From positions 2,852,001-2,916,000 of the forward strand of contig CP048685.1 of the NCBI GenBank assembly GCA_015698285.1: a DNA stretch of 64,000 nt, in the 5' to 3' direction. Each line of letters opens with the position of its first letter. Positions within the stretch are counted from its first letter, which is position 1. Shown here piece after piece: positions 18,962 to 28,037 of the stretch. Under the pieces are notes generated by a model, which ran no database searches, was not told the DNA's origin, and was given only the letters and a program-made list of their open reading frames with translations. The stretch comes from Candidatus Nitronauta litoralis (GTDB taxonomy: Bacteria; Nitrospinota; Nitrospinia; Nitrospinales; Nitrospinaceae). The position numbers were made by a program, and so were the translations under genes.

Positions 18962-21344
18962 AAAAGTAAAGATTTATAAAGGGTATAATTTTCGTGTTCT
19001 GGATATCCCGGGGTACGAGAAAATTACGTTTGGTTGTCCGCCAGGAATTGTCAAAGACTTTGCAAGGCGAGAAGAAGACCTCACCTCTCACTATATTCTT
19101 CCGACCCGGACCCTGGTAAAAGGGAAGAATAACTTCGACTTCGAATTTATTGTTTATAACTTCCTGTTTATTCGCAGTCAAAAATCAAAAATAAATATCT
19201 ATTGTACGCAGGACCAGAAAGAACGTTTCCATGCCATCATGAGCGAAACACTTTTTGGTCCGACCCTGCATCAAATGCTATGTGCCCAATTCCGTAGTTT
19301 TATGAAGCGTTCGGGTTTTACCTCAGGTGAGAATACCCGGTTTGAAAAATACCTTTTAAGCCTTTCGCGCGATAAAAAACTGCTAGGTAAGCTACAGGGA
19401 ATGATGGAAACGCAGGTGTCTGCCGAGGTTCTGCTGAAAGAGCTTTCCAGTCATTTCAAGAAGATTTTAAAAACCAAAGCCTGGATGCAGAAACAGTCCA
19501 AAAGCCCGGCAAACCTGTTTGCGAAAAATACTCTTCAATGCTTTCAGTTACAGCGTGAAATGGAGTTATTCAGTCTGACTCGTGATTGCACCCGAGAGGA
19601 ATTTCTGGATCGTCTGGTGGAGTTCCACCTGTTTGGAAAAGATAAGACGGTCACCTTGCAAAGCAAGGAAAGTTCGAGGAAAAAACTGAATGTGGTTCAA
19701 GTGAGTCCATCCTATTTCGAAATCTACGAAGGGAAAAAACTCAAAGCAGAGTTGGATTTTAATGAAATAGACTCCCCCTTAATCCCGGAAACAATCAATC
19801 TCCTTGATCGGCCTTTTTTAGGTGCGACGTTTCTTGGAGTGGGGTCAGGGTTTTCTGCTAACCGTCGTAACAGCTGTATGATCCTTTGGGCTGAGGGAAA
19901 AGGCCTGATGGTGGATGCTTTTAGCGATAATAATGAAGCTCTGCTGGCGCACGGTATTACGGAAAACGATGTGGGCTCAATGTTTTTATCTCATGTGCAT
20001 TCTGATCATGATGCCGGTTTTATTGAAAAAATTCTTTCAGGACAACGCCTGAAAGTGATGACCTCCCGCATCATTTTTGAAAGTTTTCTTCGAAAAATTG
20101 AAGCGATCACACTGTTTCCATGCGAAGTCATAGAAAGCTTTATTGATTTTATCGAATTAGAACCCAAGAAAAAAATAAAGCTGCCGGAATGTAAAAATAC
20201 CTACATTGAGTTCGATTATTCCTTTCATTCAATTCCTTCAGGAAGGCTGGTCCTGACCTATAAAGATAAAAATGGGAAGGAAAAGAGTATCAGCCATTCG
20301 GGTGATACAAAGTATGATCGAGAGTTGATTCACCGTTGGTATGAACAGGGGATTTTTTCCCGGAACCGCTACCAGGCCATTATGGGGTTTATCTGGGATG
20401 CGGATTTGATCATACATGAGGTGGGAGGGGGGCAGCTGCATACCGAATTCGGTGCCTTAACGGAATTGAAGCCGGAAATAGCAAAGAAAATGATTCTGAC
20501 CCATCAGCATAAAAGCTCCATCAACCACCCGTATTTCCATTTTGCTGATGAAGGCGAAACCAGGGCTGTGATCCCAATGCCAAAAAAGAAGGGACCCACT
20601 ACGCTTGAGTTTTTAAAGGAGATCAGCCTTTTTCAGGGAGTGGGAGCTTCGGCTTTAAAAAACCTTGAAAAGAAATCCAAAGCAGTTCATTACAACCCGG
20701 GTGATACTGTTTTTACCAAAAATGATATTGGAGAAACTTTTTACGTTATTCTCGATGGGTTTGCGGAAATCATCCTGGGTGGGAAGATGAATGCGATTTA
20801 TGAAAAAGGGATGTTTTTTGGTGAACTTGCGATCACTACCGATAATCCATTAAGACGAGGTACCGTTCGTGCCTTGTCAAAGCTGACGTTGCTTGAAATA
20901 TCCAAAAAACTTTATCTGGATTCCGGATTACCTACCATCATGGATGATTTTTACCGTCTTGATAATCATTTCAGTGAAGTGGTGAGACCTAGTCTTGTCG
21001 CATCCCTGGGGTTTGGCAGCCTGGCCCACTGGAAAAAAGGAGAACATATTTTCCCAAAGAAAAGTGAAGAGGCTCCTGTCTATTTGTTATTGTCCGGGCA
21101 GGTTAAGGTGTCCTGTGGAAAGGGGAAAAAGATTGCATTTCTATCCAGCGGGGATATTATGGGTGAAATTTCTGAATGGAAAACAATCGTTAAAAAGGCT
21201 GATATTCTTGCAGATTCCGATAAGGTTTTTGCTGTGCAACTTGAACCGGATCAGATTACCCAGATATTCAAGCTGTATCCGTCATTTTACGGAACGGTAT
21301 ACCAGAAGATAAAAAAGTTGGAAGCAAGGTTGTCCAAAAACTGA
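18885..21344 (+). CDS. Metallo-beta-lactamase-fold protein with two cyclic-nucleotide-binding domains
   Basis: Up to 819 residues. The N-terminal ~290 residues are unrecognised and helical in the middle. An MBL-fold hydrolase domain follows (about 315-560), with the metal motif SHVHSDHDAG, the SHSGDTKYD metal-bridging region and a late HQH. A cNMP-binding domain spans about 575-700 (NPGDTVFTKNDIGETFYVIL, FFGELAITTDNPLRRGTVRA). A second, weaker cNMP-like domain spans 715-815 (KKGEHIF, YLLLSGQVKVS). The TTG at 18885 overlaps der by 77 bp; a GTG at 18945 is an equally good start. This suggests a ligand-controlled hydrolase or phosphodiesterase. Function unknown. Confidence 0.78.
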   Translation: MVLKELQSGYYSQAGILVLGVRVLDKKVKIYKGYNFRVLDIPGYEKITFGCPPGIVKDFARREEDLTSHYILPTRTLVKGKNNFDFEFIVYNFLFIRSQKSKINIYCTQDQKERFHAIMSETLFGPTLHQMLCAQFRSFMKRSGFTSGENTRFEKYLLSLSRDKKLLGKLQGMMETQVSAEVLLKELSSHFKKILKTKAWMQKQSKSPANLFAKNTLQCFQLQREMELFSLTRDCTREEFLDRLVEFHLFGKDKTVTLQSKESSRKKLNVVQVSPSYFEIYEGKKLKAELDFNEIDSPLIPETINLLDRPFLGATFLGVGSGFSANRRNSCMILWAEGKGLMVDAFSDNNEALLAHGITENDVGSMFLSHVHSDHDAGFIEKILSGQRLKVMTSRIIFESFLRKIEAITLFPCEVIESFIDFIELEPKKKIKLPECKNTYIEFDYSFHSIPSGRLVLTYKDKNGKEKSISHSGDTKYDRELIHRWYEQGIFSRNRYQAIMGFIWDADLIIHEVGGGQLHTEFGALTELKPEIAKKMILTHQHKSSINHPYFHFADEGETRAVIPMPKKKGPTTLEFLKEISLFQGVGASALKNLEKKSKAVHYNPGDTVFTKNDIGETFYVILDGFAEIILGGKMNAIYEKGMFFGELAITTDNPLRRGTVRALSKLTLLEISKKLYLDSGLPTIMDDFYRLDNHFSEVVRPSLVASLGFGSLAHWKKGEHIFPKKSEEAPVYLLLSGQVKVSCGKGKKIAFLSSGDIMGEISEWKTIVKKADILADSDKVFAVQLEPDQITQIFKLYPSFYGTVYQKIKKLEARLSKN

Positions 21345-21427
21345 TTAGAGTGTTTTTTTAATCAGTGGTTTCGCCGATGTGTTGCCGGGGATTGAAAACG
21401 GTCCCTGTATCTTCCCGGGAGTAAAAA

Positions 21428-23524
21428 ATGAAATCTTACAATGCGGAGCATATCAGGAACGTCGGATTAATCGGGCATGGTGGATCAGGGAAGACTTCTA
21501 CCGCCGAAGCTGTTTTGTATATTGCCGGGGTGTCCGACCGGCTGGGTAAAGTTGGAGACAACTCCTCCGTCATGGACTTTGATCCTGACGAAATCAAACG
21601 CGGTAATTCAACAAACGCCTCCCTTGCAACATTTGAATTTCAAAAACATAAAATCAATCTGATCGACACTCCCGGAACCAATAATTTCGTAGGGGATACC
21701 GTGGGGTGTGTTCGAGTGGTTGACGGTGCCGTCGTGGTGATTGCTGCAGATACGGGGGTTCAGTTTTACACTGAGAAAACATGGAAATGGGCGAATGACC
21801 AGGGAATACCCAGGATTCTGTTTATTAACAAGATGGATTCCGAGGAGTCCCAGGTCGATAGTATCCTGGAAGTGGTTCGAAAAAAATTTTCAATCAAACC
21901 GGTATTGCTGGACCTCCCAGTGGGCAGCGGCGATGGGTTCAAGGGTATTGTGGACCTGGTAGAACAAAAATACTTTGAATATGAAAAAGGCGGTAAAGGG
22001 GTTGGAAAAGTGACCGCCATACCTGATGACCTGGCAGACGAGGTGGAAACGGCGCGGATGGAGTTGGTTGAATCTGTCGCCGAAGCTGATGATGAGCTCA
22101 TCGAAATTTATCTCGAAACGGGTGAGCTTTCCGAAGAAGAATTTTTAAAGGGGCTAAAGGGTGGAATAGCGAGTGGGAACCTTGTACCGGTTTTGCTGGG
22201 AGCCGCTCTTCACAATATCGGTGTCGATCGATTGATGAATGCTATGGTCGAATACATTCCTTCCCCGGATAAACGGAATGCTCAATTGGCAACCCAAGTG
22301 GAAAGCGGAGAAACAACAGAAATTTCTCCTGACGCTTCGGGGCCTTTCACCGCTCAGGTTTTTAAAACCATTGCTGACCCCTACGCAGGTAAGTTGACGT
22401 TGTTTCGGGTTTTTTCTGGTAAGCTGACAGGAGATTCGTCTGTTTATAATACGAATCATGAAGCCAATGAGCGAGTGGGGCAACTCATGTCGCTCCAGGG
22501 CAAAAAACAGGTCCAATTACCTGAAGTGGTTGCAGGGGATATTGCCTGCGTGGCAAAATTAAAAGTGACCGGTACTGGTGATTCGCTGGGTCCCGATGCT
22601 AAAGGGGCAGTAAAATTCGAAGACATACCCTTTCCCAACGCAGTTCTAGCTCGTGGTATGGTCCCCAAAACCCGTGCCGATGAAGAAAAAATAAGTAATG
22701 CCCTGAACCGCCTTTGTGAAGAGGACCCGACTATAAAAGTAGAAAGGGATGCCCAGACGCACGAATTAATAGTTTCCGGTATGGGCGCAGTCCATTTAGA
22801 TGTTATTCTGGAAAGGCTGAAGCGACGCTTTGGAGTGGAAGTAGATGTTAAGCCACCGAAGGTACCGTATCTGGAAACGATCAGAAAGAGCACAAAGGTA
22901 CAGGGAAAGTATAAAAAGCAGACCGGGGGTAGAGGCCAATACGGAGATTGCTGGTTGGAGATCGGGCCGCTTGCAAAGGGCGCTGGTTTTCAATTCGAAA
23001 ACAAGATTGTTGGTGGTGCGATCCCTAAAACCTATATTCCGGCTGTGGAAAAGGGAGTGCAGGAAGCCATGGCAGGAGGCGTGGTCGCTCATTACCCGAT
23101 GGTGGACATCAGGGTTGCGGTTTATGATGGTTCTTACCATGATGTCGACTCATCTGAAATGGCTTTTAAGATCGCGGGATCGATGGGCTTCAAAAAAGGT
23201 GTGTTGGATTGCAAACCGATCCTGCTTGAGCCTGTAATGCTCTTGAATGTCGTTGTGCCGAGTGAATCTATGGGCGATATCATTGGTGACCTCAACTCAA
23301 AACGTGGGAAGGTGTTGGGTGTTGAAGCTGATGAAGATACACAGAATATCCGGGCACACGTTCCGATGGCTTCTTTATTAAACTATGCTCCCGAATTACG
23401 GGCGATCACCGGAGGGCGTGGCGAGTTTGAAATGGAATTCGACCACTACGATGATGTTCCTGAACACATTGCCTCTAAAATTATTGAAGAAGCTCAATCG
23501 AAAAAAGTTGAAAGTAAGGAGTAA
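21428..23524 (+). CDS. Elongation factor G-like GTPase (EF-G paralogue)
   Basis: 698 residues with the EF-G domain order and length. G1 is GHGGSGKT (16-23) instead of the canonical AHIDAGKT. Switch I reads RGNSTNASL instead of RGITI. DTPG (80-83) and NKMD (134-137) are intact. These changes mark the EF-G-like/EF-G2 subgroup, whose exact role (translocation under special conditions or recycling) varies. GGGAG precedes the ATG. It is not next to rpsL/rpsG/tuf, which supports a paralogue rather than the main fusA. Confidence 0.88.
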   Translation: MKSYNAEHIRNVGLIGHGGSGKTSTAEAVLYIAGVSDRLGKVGDNSSVMDFDPDEIKRGNSTNASLATFEFQKHKINLIDTPGTNNFVGDTVGCVRVVDGAVVVIAADTGVQFYTEKTWKWANDQGIPRILFINKMDSEESQVDSILEVVRKKFSIKPVLLDLPVGSGDGFKGIVDLVEQKYFEYEKGGKGVGKVTAIPDDLADEVETARMELVESVAEADDELIEIYLETGELSEEEFLKGLKGGIASGNLVPVLLGAALHNIGVDRLMNAMVEYIPSPDKRNAQLATQVESGETTEISPDASGPFTAQVFKTIADPYAGKLTLFRVFSGKLTGDSSVYNTNHEANERVGQLMSLQGKKQVQLPEVVAGDIACVAKLKVTGTGDSLGPDAKGAVKFEDIPFPNAVLARGMVPKTRADEEKISNALNRLCEEDPTIKVERDAQTHELIVSGMGAVHLDVILERLKRRFGVEVDVKPPKVPYLETIRKSTKVQGKYKKQTGGRGQYGDCWLEIGPLAKGAGFQFENKIVGGAIPKTYIPAVEKGVQEAMAGGVVAHYPMVDIRVAVYDGSYHDVDSSEMAFKIAGSMGFKKGVLDCKPILLEPVMLLNVVVPSESMGDIIGDLNSKRGKVLGVEADEDTQNIRAHVPMASLLNYAPELRAITGGRGEFEMEFDHYDDVPEHIASKIIEEAQSKKVESKE

Positions 23525-23553
23525 TCTCCCAACAAAAGGAGAAAAGACCATCT

Positions 23554-23877
23554 ATGGCACTTGAACAGGAAACGGTGGTCAAAGCCGATCTGGTAGATCA
23601 TGTCTATGAGCGAGTCGGGTTCACCCGGTCTGAAGCGCTCAATGCCGTAGAAGTGATTCTTGAAGAAATAAAATCCGCGTTGGGGCGTGGAGAGAATGTT
23701 CGAATCGTTGGATTCGCTAGCTTCAACCTCCGGCGGAAAAATGCGCGTAGAGCGCGCAACCCCAAAACAGGCGAGCCCATTACGATTCAGCCCCGGACCG
23801 TCCTTACCTTTAAACCAAGCCGCCATTTATTGGAGGCAACCAACCGAACTACCCATGAGTCAGATGATTCCGGATAA
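23554..23877 (+). CDS. IHF/HU-family DNA-binding protein
   Basis: 107 residues. The central HU fold is clear: [41 protein letters not shown], then [20 protein letters not shown] with the DNA-intercalating arm proline. The sequence is closer to IHF alpha than to HU. It bends DNA in the nucleoid. AGGAG lies 12 bp upstream. Its last codons overlap the MerR gene, and an ihfA-merR pair is common. Confidence 0.92.
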   Translation: MALEQETVVKADLVDHVYERVGFTRSEALNAVEVILEEIKSALGRGENVRIVGFASFNLRRKNARRARNPKTGEPITIQPRTVLTFKPSRHLLEATNRTTHESDDSG

Positions 23878-24208
23878 ATTATTTTTTAAAATTGGGGAAG
23901 TAGCAGAGATTGCTGGGTTGGAACAGCATGTTCTTCGTTATTGGGAGGACGAGTTTGATCAGTTGAAGCCAACAAAAAACCGATCCGGGCAGCGCTTGTA
24001 CCAGAAAAAGGATGTTGAAATGGTGCTGGAAATTCAAAGACTTCTATACACTGATAAGTTTACTCTGGCTGGAGCCAAGCAAAAGCTGAAAGAGCGTAAA
24101 AAACCCGGATCCCAACTGGACTTTGGCTTTGACCGCGAAAAATTCCATGGGTGGAAAGATCAGATCAAATCTGAATTAAAATCTATTTTAAAAATTCTGG
24201 AAAGCTAA
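23855..24208 (+). CDS. MerR-family transcriptional regulator
   Basis: About 117 residues from ATG 23855 ([16 protein letters not shown]). The MerR winged helix occupies residues 8-78: [40 protein letters not shown] and [14 protein letters not shown] short basic/coiled C-terminus ([15 protein letters not shown]) lacks an effector domain, as in the short MerR proteins found after ihfA. A longer frame begins inside the IHF gene but is not credible. It overlaps IHF by 23 bp, so they are translated together. Confidence 0.88.
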   Translation: MSQMIPDKLFFKIGEVAEIAGLEQHVLRYWEDEFDQLKPTKNRSGQRLYQKKDVEMVLEIQRLLYTDKFTLAGAKQKLKERKKPGSQLDFGFDREKFHGWKDQIKSELKSILKILES

Positions 24209-24336
24209 TCTCCCTTCCTTTTCCCCCCGCTTTATTTCTCACAATCTGGCTGTAAACCAATTCCCTTTTTATTTCCTTGTAGTTGGACGGTTCGTTTTGG
24301 TAACTTGGAAGTAAGGCTCTTTTTCCGAGGTGAAAC

Positions 24337-25962
24337 ATGCTCCGAATGGTTCGATCATCAATAGGTGTGTTTGGGTTTTTGTTTTTCTCCATGGCTTTTT
24401 GCGTTTCTACTCTTGCGCAGTCGCCTCCTTCCACCAAGCCCGAAACCCAAAAGCGAAAGTTTTACGAATATAAAGGGAATTATCGGGAAGAAATAGAAAC
24501 ACTCCGTAAGAAATTCAAAGATGCTTTTGGTTATGAACTTATGGATGCTTCACCGGGATGGAAGGCGGATGAGATAAGAACCATGCACCGGGTGTTTGAG
24601 CGACTGCCAGACAGTTTTTACAGACTACCAGGACTTACAAAATTGATACGGCTTTCGGCCTTCCCATCAAAACATCAGCAGGGGGCCGGTGGAAGAATTC
24701 CCGCAGCCACTTTTCCGAAGTTCACAACTGTTTACCGCCAGGTCTTGAAATCTCACATGGCGGTGTTTCAGGATGATACTTTCAGGCTGGAGTTTTATGA
24801 TTCCCTGTTTTCCGAAGAAGAAGCGGATCTGGAAAATATTGTGCACCATGAAATGGGACACGCAATGGATATTTCGAGAGGCATGCTGAGTTTTGGTAAA
24901 GATTGGCTCGAAATTGCCGGTTTCAGTATTTTAAATTTGCCGCCTCTTGATGCGCGACCTGATGGAGATTATATCTACACCCTGAAAAATGACCCTGAAA
25001 TACCCAACTATGCTCCCGTGTCGGGTAGACATCTCCCAACCTATTCCAGGGAAAATCCACAAGAAGATTTTGCTAATTCAATTGCAGCGTACATTCATTA
25101 TCCCTACTTCAAGTATTCCCATCCGGCGCGATACAAATTTTTAAAACAAACTGTGTTCGATGGCAAGGATGTGGTCATGTCATCGCCTGGGCCGTCTGTA
25201 TTTAAAGACAAGGTGATTGCCGATGCGAAAGCTCTGGTTGCATCAGGACAATGGGAACAATTGTTCAAACTTGTCACAGAAATGGGGCGCAACACTTTTC
25301 CTGAAGTTGAAAAGGCCTTGATGTCAGTTTTATACGAGGCGGCCGACCCTTCCAGAGGCAACGAAGGCGCTGACTGGATTGCGCGTTCAACCTGTTACCT
25401 CAATGACCCCGAAGCTCTGAAGTTAAGACGAAGTCTTGCAGCGGACAGACGAATAAAAGTGTCCGAGATCATGAAACATGAACGCTGTTTTCGAATGGCT
25501 AAAAAAGTTTTTGAAGAAGACCAGGTCAAATGGCCGCTACTGAACCTTTATTTTTTCCTGGAAAATGGAAGGCCGATGGTCCAGTTTCTCGATCCCATTG
25601 GATTGAACGCCCGGGCCAGAGGATTTAAAACCCGTTACCTCTGGACGTTAAACTTTCCAAAAAATACGGGGAAGGTGGTTTTAAACGGAAGTGAGGAGGG
25701 CCCTGAGTTTGTGACAGGAGCCGCGAGCCTTGACCTCAAGAAATCTGCATTTCGGTTATTCACTCTGCCTGAAGGAGCGGAACTTGAGCTTCAAGTAACA
25801 GCTGAGCGTTATAACGAATTGGGACAGCGGTTTGTGTCGACTCCAAGTGCTATCAAATTTGTTGTTCACCCCTGGTTTCCTTACACACCCACTTCGGAAG
25901 AAACAGTTAAAGTTAGATATCCACCGAGTATGATGCAACTGGAAAAGAGGGCAGGGCTTTAA
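24337..25962 (+). CDS. Secreted zinc metallopeptidase-like protein (M34/PPEP-like HExxH)
   Basis: 541 residues. Signal peptide at 1-28 (VFGFLFFSMAFCVSTLAQS). A gluzincin-like HEMGH is at 171-175 and a plausible third ligand Glu at 243 (PQEDFANSIAAYI). This is the layout of the anthrax-lethal-factor/Pro-Pro endopeptidase-like clan. The C-terminal half (about 280-540) has no motif I recognise and may hold a beta-sandwich. GAGG precedes the ATG. Stand-alone gene; its stop overlaps the convergent DUF1566 stop. Periplasmic or secreted proteolysis is inferred; inactive homologues exist. Confidence 0.7.
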   Translation: MLRMVRSSIGVFGFLFFSMAFCVSTLAQSPPSTKPETQKRKFYEYKGNYREEIETLRKKFKDAFGYELMDASPGWKADEIRTMHRVFERLPDSFYRLPGLTKLIRLSAFPSKHQQGAGGRIPAATFPKFTTVYRQVLKSHMAVFQDDTFRLEFYDSLFSEEEADLENIVHHEMGHAMDISRGMLSFGKDWLEIAGFSILNLPPLDARPDGDYIYTLKNDPEIPNYAPVSGRHLPTYSRENPQEDFANSIAAYIHYPYFKYSHPARYKFLKQTVFDGKDVVMSSPGPSVFKDKVIADAKALVASGQWEQLFKLVTEMGRNTFPEVEKALMSVLYEAADPSRGNEGADWIARSTCYLNDPEALKLRRSLAADRRIKVSEIMKHERCFRMAKKVFEEDQVKWPLLNLYFFLENGRPMVQFLDPIGLNARARGFKTRYLWTLNFPKNTGKVVLNGSEEGPEFVTGAASLDLKKSAFRLFTLPEGAELELQVTAERYNELGQRFVSTPSAIKFVVHPWFPYTPTSEETVKVRYPPSMMQLEKRAGL

Positions 25963-26381
25963 GACAGGTCTCGAACAAGACGGACAGCCATGTTCAGGTT
26001 GGCATACTGGGAGGGCCAGACTTTCATGCCATCTTCATACTGGATGATGAGGGCGGATGAATCTTTCGTATCTTCTGTCCAGGTCACCCCTGCACTACCG
26101 GGCTCGAAAATGGGGTCGATATAAATAGAGTCACCATATTTATCAGTATTGCTTTTCTCAAGATCAAGAAGGTTAAAGGCCTCAAACTCCCAGGGAAACC
26201 GCCAGTCCTCATGTCCGGCAAATCGTTCCAGGTTTACGATTTGCATATATTCATGACCGGTAAACCAGTTCTTCCATTTTTTTGTGTCCTGGAAAGAATC
26301 TGTTTTTTTCCACATCAGGTTTTGCTTCTTGTCAGTTATGGTGCCGTTTCCGTTGTCAATAAATCGTTCATCCTGGCTCAT
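25959..26381 (-). CDS. DUF1566 (Lcl-type) domain protein
   Basis: 140 residues matching the DUF1566 pattern from its first strand: RFIDNGNGTITDKKQNLMW, then WRFPWEFEAFNLL and AVRLVRDL at the end. The fold is C-type-lectin-like and often lies in surface-exposed proteins. No signal peptide is visible here. The 3' end overlaps the convergent metallopeptidase gene by 4 bp. Separated from the aldehyde dehydrogenase by 57 bp. Function unknown. Confidence 0.78.
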   Translation of the reverse strand: MSQDERFIDNGNGTITDKKQNLMWKKTDSFQDTKKWKNWFTGHEYMQIVNLERFAGHEDWRFPWEFEAFNLLDLEKSNTDKYGDSIYIDPIFEPGSAGVTWTEDTKDSSALIIQYEDGMKVWPSQYANLNMAVRLVRDLS

Positions 26382-26438
26382 GAATAGGTCCTTGAAGGGT
26401 TAGCAGATGGATTGGGAAAGTTTTTATTTCGAGTTTTA

Positions 26439-27878
26439 TTATAAGTCGTTCCCCAGGTATTGGTCCATGACCAGTAGTTTGATTTCAGTCATTTCTTCAA
26501 TGGTGTACTTGATGCCTTCGCGACCCATTCCCGAATCTTTGACACCTCCATAGGGCATGTTGTCGACACGAAATGTGGGAACATCATTTAGCACAACCCC
26601 TCCGACTTCGAGTTCGTTAAAAGCATTGAAAGCCTTGTCCAGTTGGTTAGTGAAGACACCTGCCTGCAGACCAAACGCCGAATCATTGACTGAACGCAAT
26701 GCGTCTTGAAAATCCCCATACGGTTCAAGAATCATCAGGGGGCCAAAAGCTTCCTGGCAGACAGCCTGGTATTTTGGATTGACCTGAGTCAATACAGCAG
26801 GCTCTACAAAAGTACCATCGCGTTTTCCGCCAGTGAGAAGCTTGGCACCGCCACTGACCGCTTCGTCAATCCATTGTTCAATTCGTTTCGCATTTTCGAG
26901 ATCAATGAGAGGGCCGATGGTGGTCGTGTCCAGCAAAGTATCCCCTCGTTTCAGAGTTGAAACTTCATTCAGAAGTTTATCTTTAAAAGAATCAATAATT
27001 GATTCATGTACAAAGGTGCGTTGGACGGAAATGCAAACCTGACCAGAATAGGCAAAGGCTCCGAAGCATACGCGTTTGGCTGTAGTTTCCAGATCAGCAT
27101 CCGGTTCGATGATCACACCGGCGTTGCCACCAAGCTCCAGTGTGACGCGTTTCCTTCCGGCTCGCGATTTGATATCCCACCCGACTGGAGGGCTGCCTGT
27201 AAATGTCACCATTTGGAGCCGGTCATCTTCAACTAGTGCCGTGGCATCGGATGATCGACAGGGTAAAATACTGATTGATCCTTCTGGAGCATCCGTTTCG
27301 GCAATCACCCTTCCCAATAGCAAAGCGGTGAGGGGTGTCAGCGAAGAAGGTTTTAACACAATGGGATTGCCAACCGCTAAAGCGGGGGCAACTTTGTGAG
27401 CCACCAGATTCAGGGGAAAGTTGAAAGGAGAAATACCGGAAACAGGCCCAAGAGGAAAACGCTTTACGATTCCTGTTTTTCCCTGCGCGGCTTCGGTGAT
27501 ATCCAGGTTAAGCATTTCCCCTGGAATACGGGTCGCTTCTTCAGCAGCAAGATTAAATGTTGAAATGGATCGGGCGACTTCACCTCGCGAATACAGTAAG
27601 GGTTTTCCGGATTCAATGGTTATGGTTTCGGCAAACTCTTCCTGTCGTTTCTTTATCCCTTTGGCAATTTGAGAGCATATGCTGGCTCGCTTATGAGAGG
27701 GCAACCGTCGAGTGGTTTCGAAGGCATCCCCTGCAAGCGCAATAGCTCGGTCAATCGTAGATGGGTTGGCCAGGCTCACTTCTGCGAATACCTGTTGTGT
27801 GTAGGGATTGGTTACCGGGATGGTGTGGTCTGCATTTTCCCAGGACCTTCCAATCATAAAGGGATGTTTTTGCGTCAT
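26439..27878 (-). CDS. NAD(P)-dependent aldehyde dehydrogenase
   Basis: 479 residues, normal ALDH length. PFNFPLNLVAHKVAPALAVG is in the cofactor domain, VTLELGGNAG carries the general-base Glu, and GQVCISVQR the nucleophilic Cys. EAFGPLM is in the C-terminal region. The sequence resembles the lactaldehyde/non-phosphorylating glyceraldehyde-3-phosphate type, but the substrate cannot be fixed. It is alone on the minus strand, 159 bp after ntrY. Confidence 0.9.
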   Translation of the reverse strand: MTQKHPFMIGRSWENADHTIPVTNPYTQQVFAEVSLANPSTIDRAIALAGDAFETTRRLPSHKRASICSQIAKGIKKRQEEFAETITIESGKPLLYSRGEVARSISTFNLAAEEATRIPGEMLNLDITEAAQGKTGIVKRFPLGPVSGISPFNFPLNLVAHKVAPALAVGNPIVLKPSSLTPLTALLLGRVIAETDAPEGSISILPCRSSDATALVEDDRLQMVTFTGSPPVGWDIKSRAGRKRVTLELGGNAGVIIEPDADLETTAKRVCFGAFAYSGQVCISVQRTFVHESIIDSFKDKLLNEVSTLKRGDTLLDTTTIGPLIDLENAKRIEQWIDEAVSGGAKLLTGGKRDGTFVEPAVLTQVNPKYQAVCQEAFGPLMILEPYGDFQDALRSVNDSAFGLQAGVFTNQLDKAFNAFNELEVGGVVLNDVPTFRVDNMPYGGVKDSGMGREGIKYTIEEMTEIKLLVMDQYLGNDL

Positions 27879-28037
27879 TTGAAAATCCTGAAGTTTATTT
27901 ACTCGCAGGCCGGTTGTCAGGGCCTTTATTCGTTTTTAGAAAGTTGTGGTACCTATTGTAAGAAAAAACTGAAATGTTTCAAGGGGAGCTGCGCTTATTC
28001 AAAAATAAGATTTTGAGTAGGTTAATGACAAAATGGT

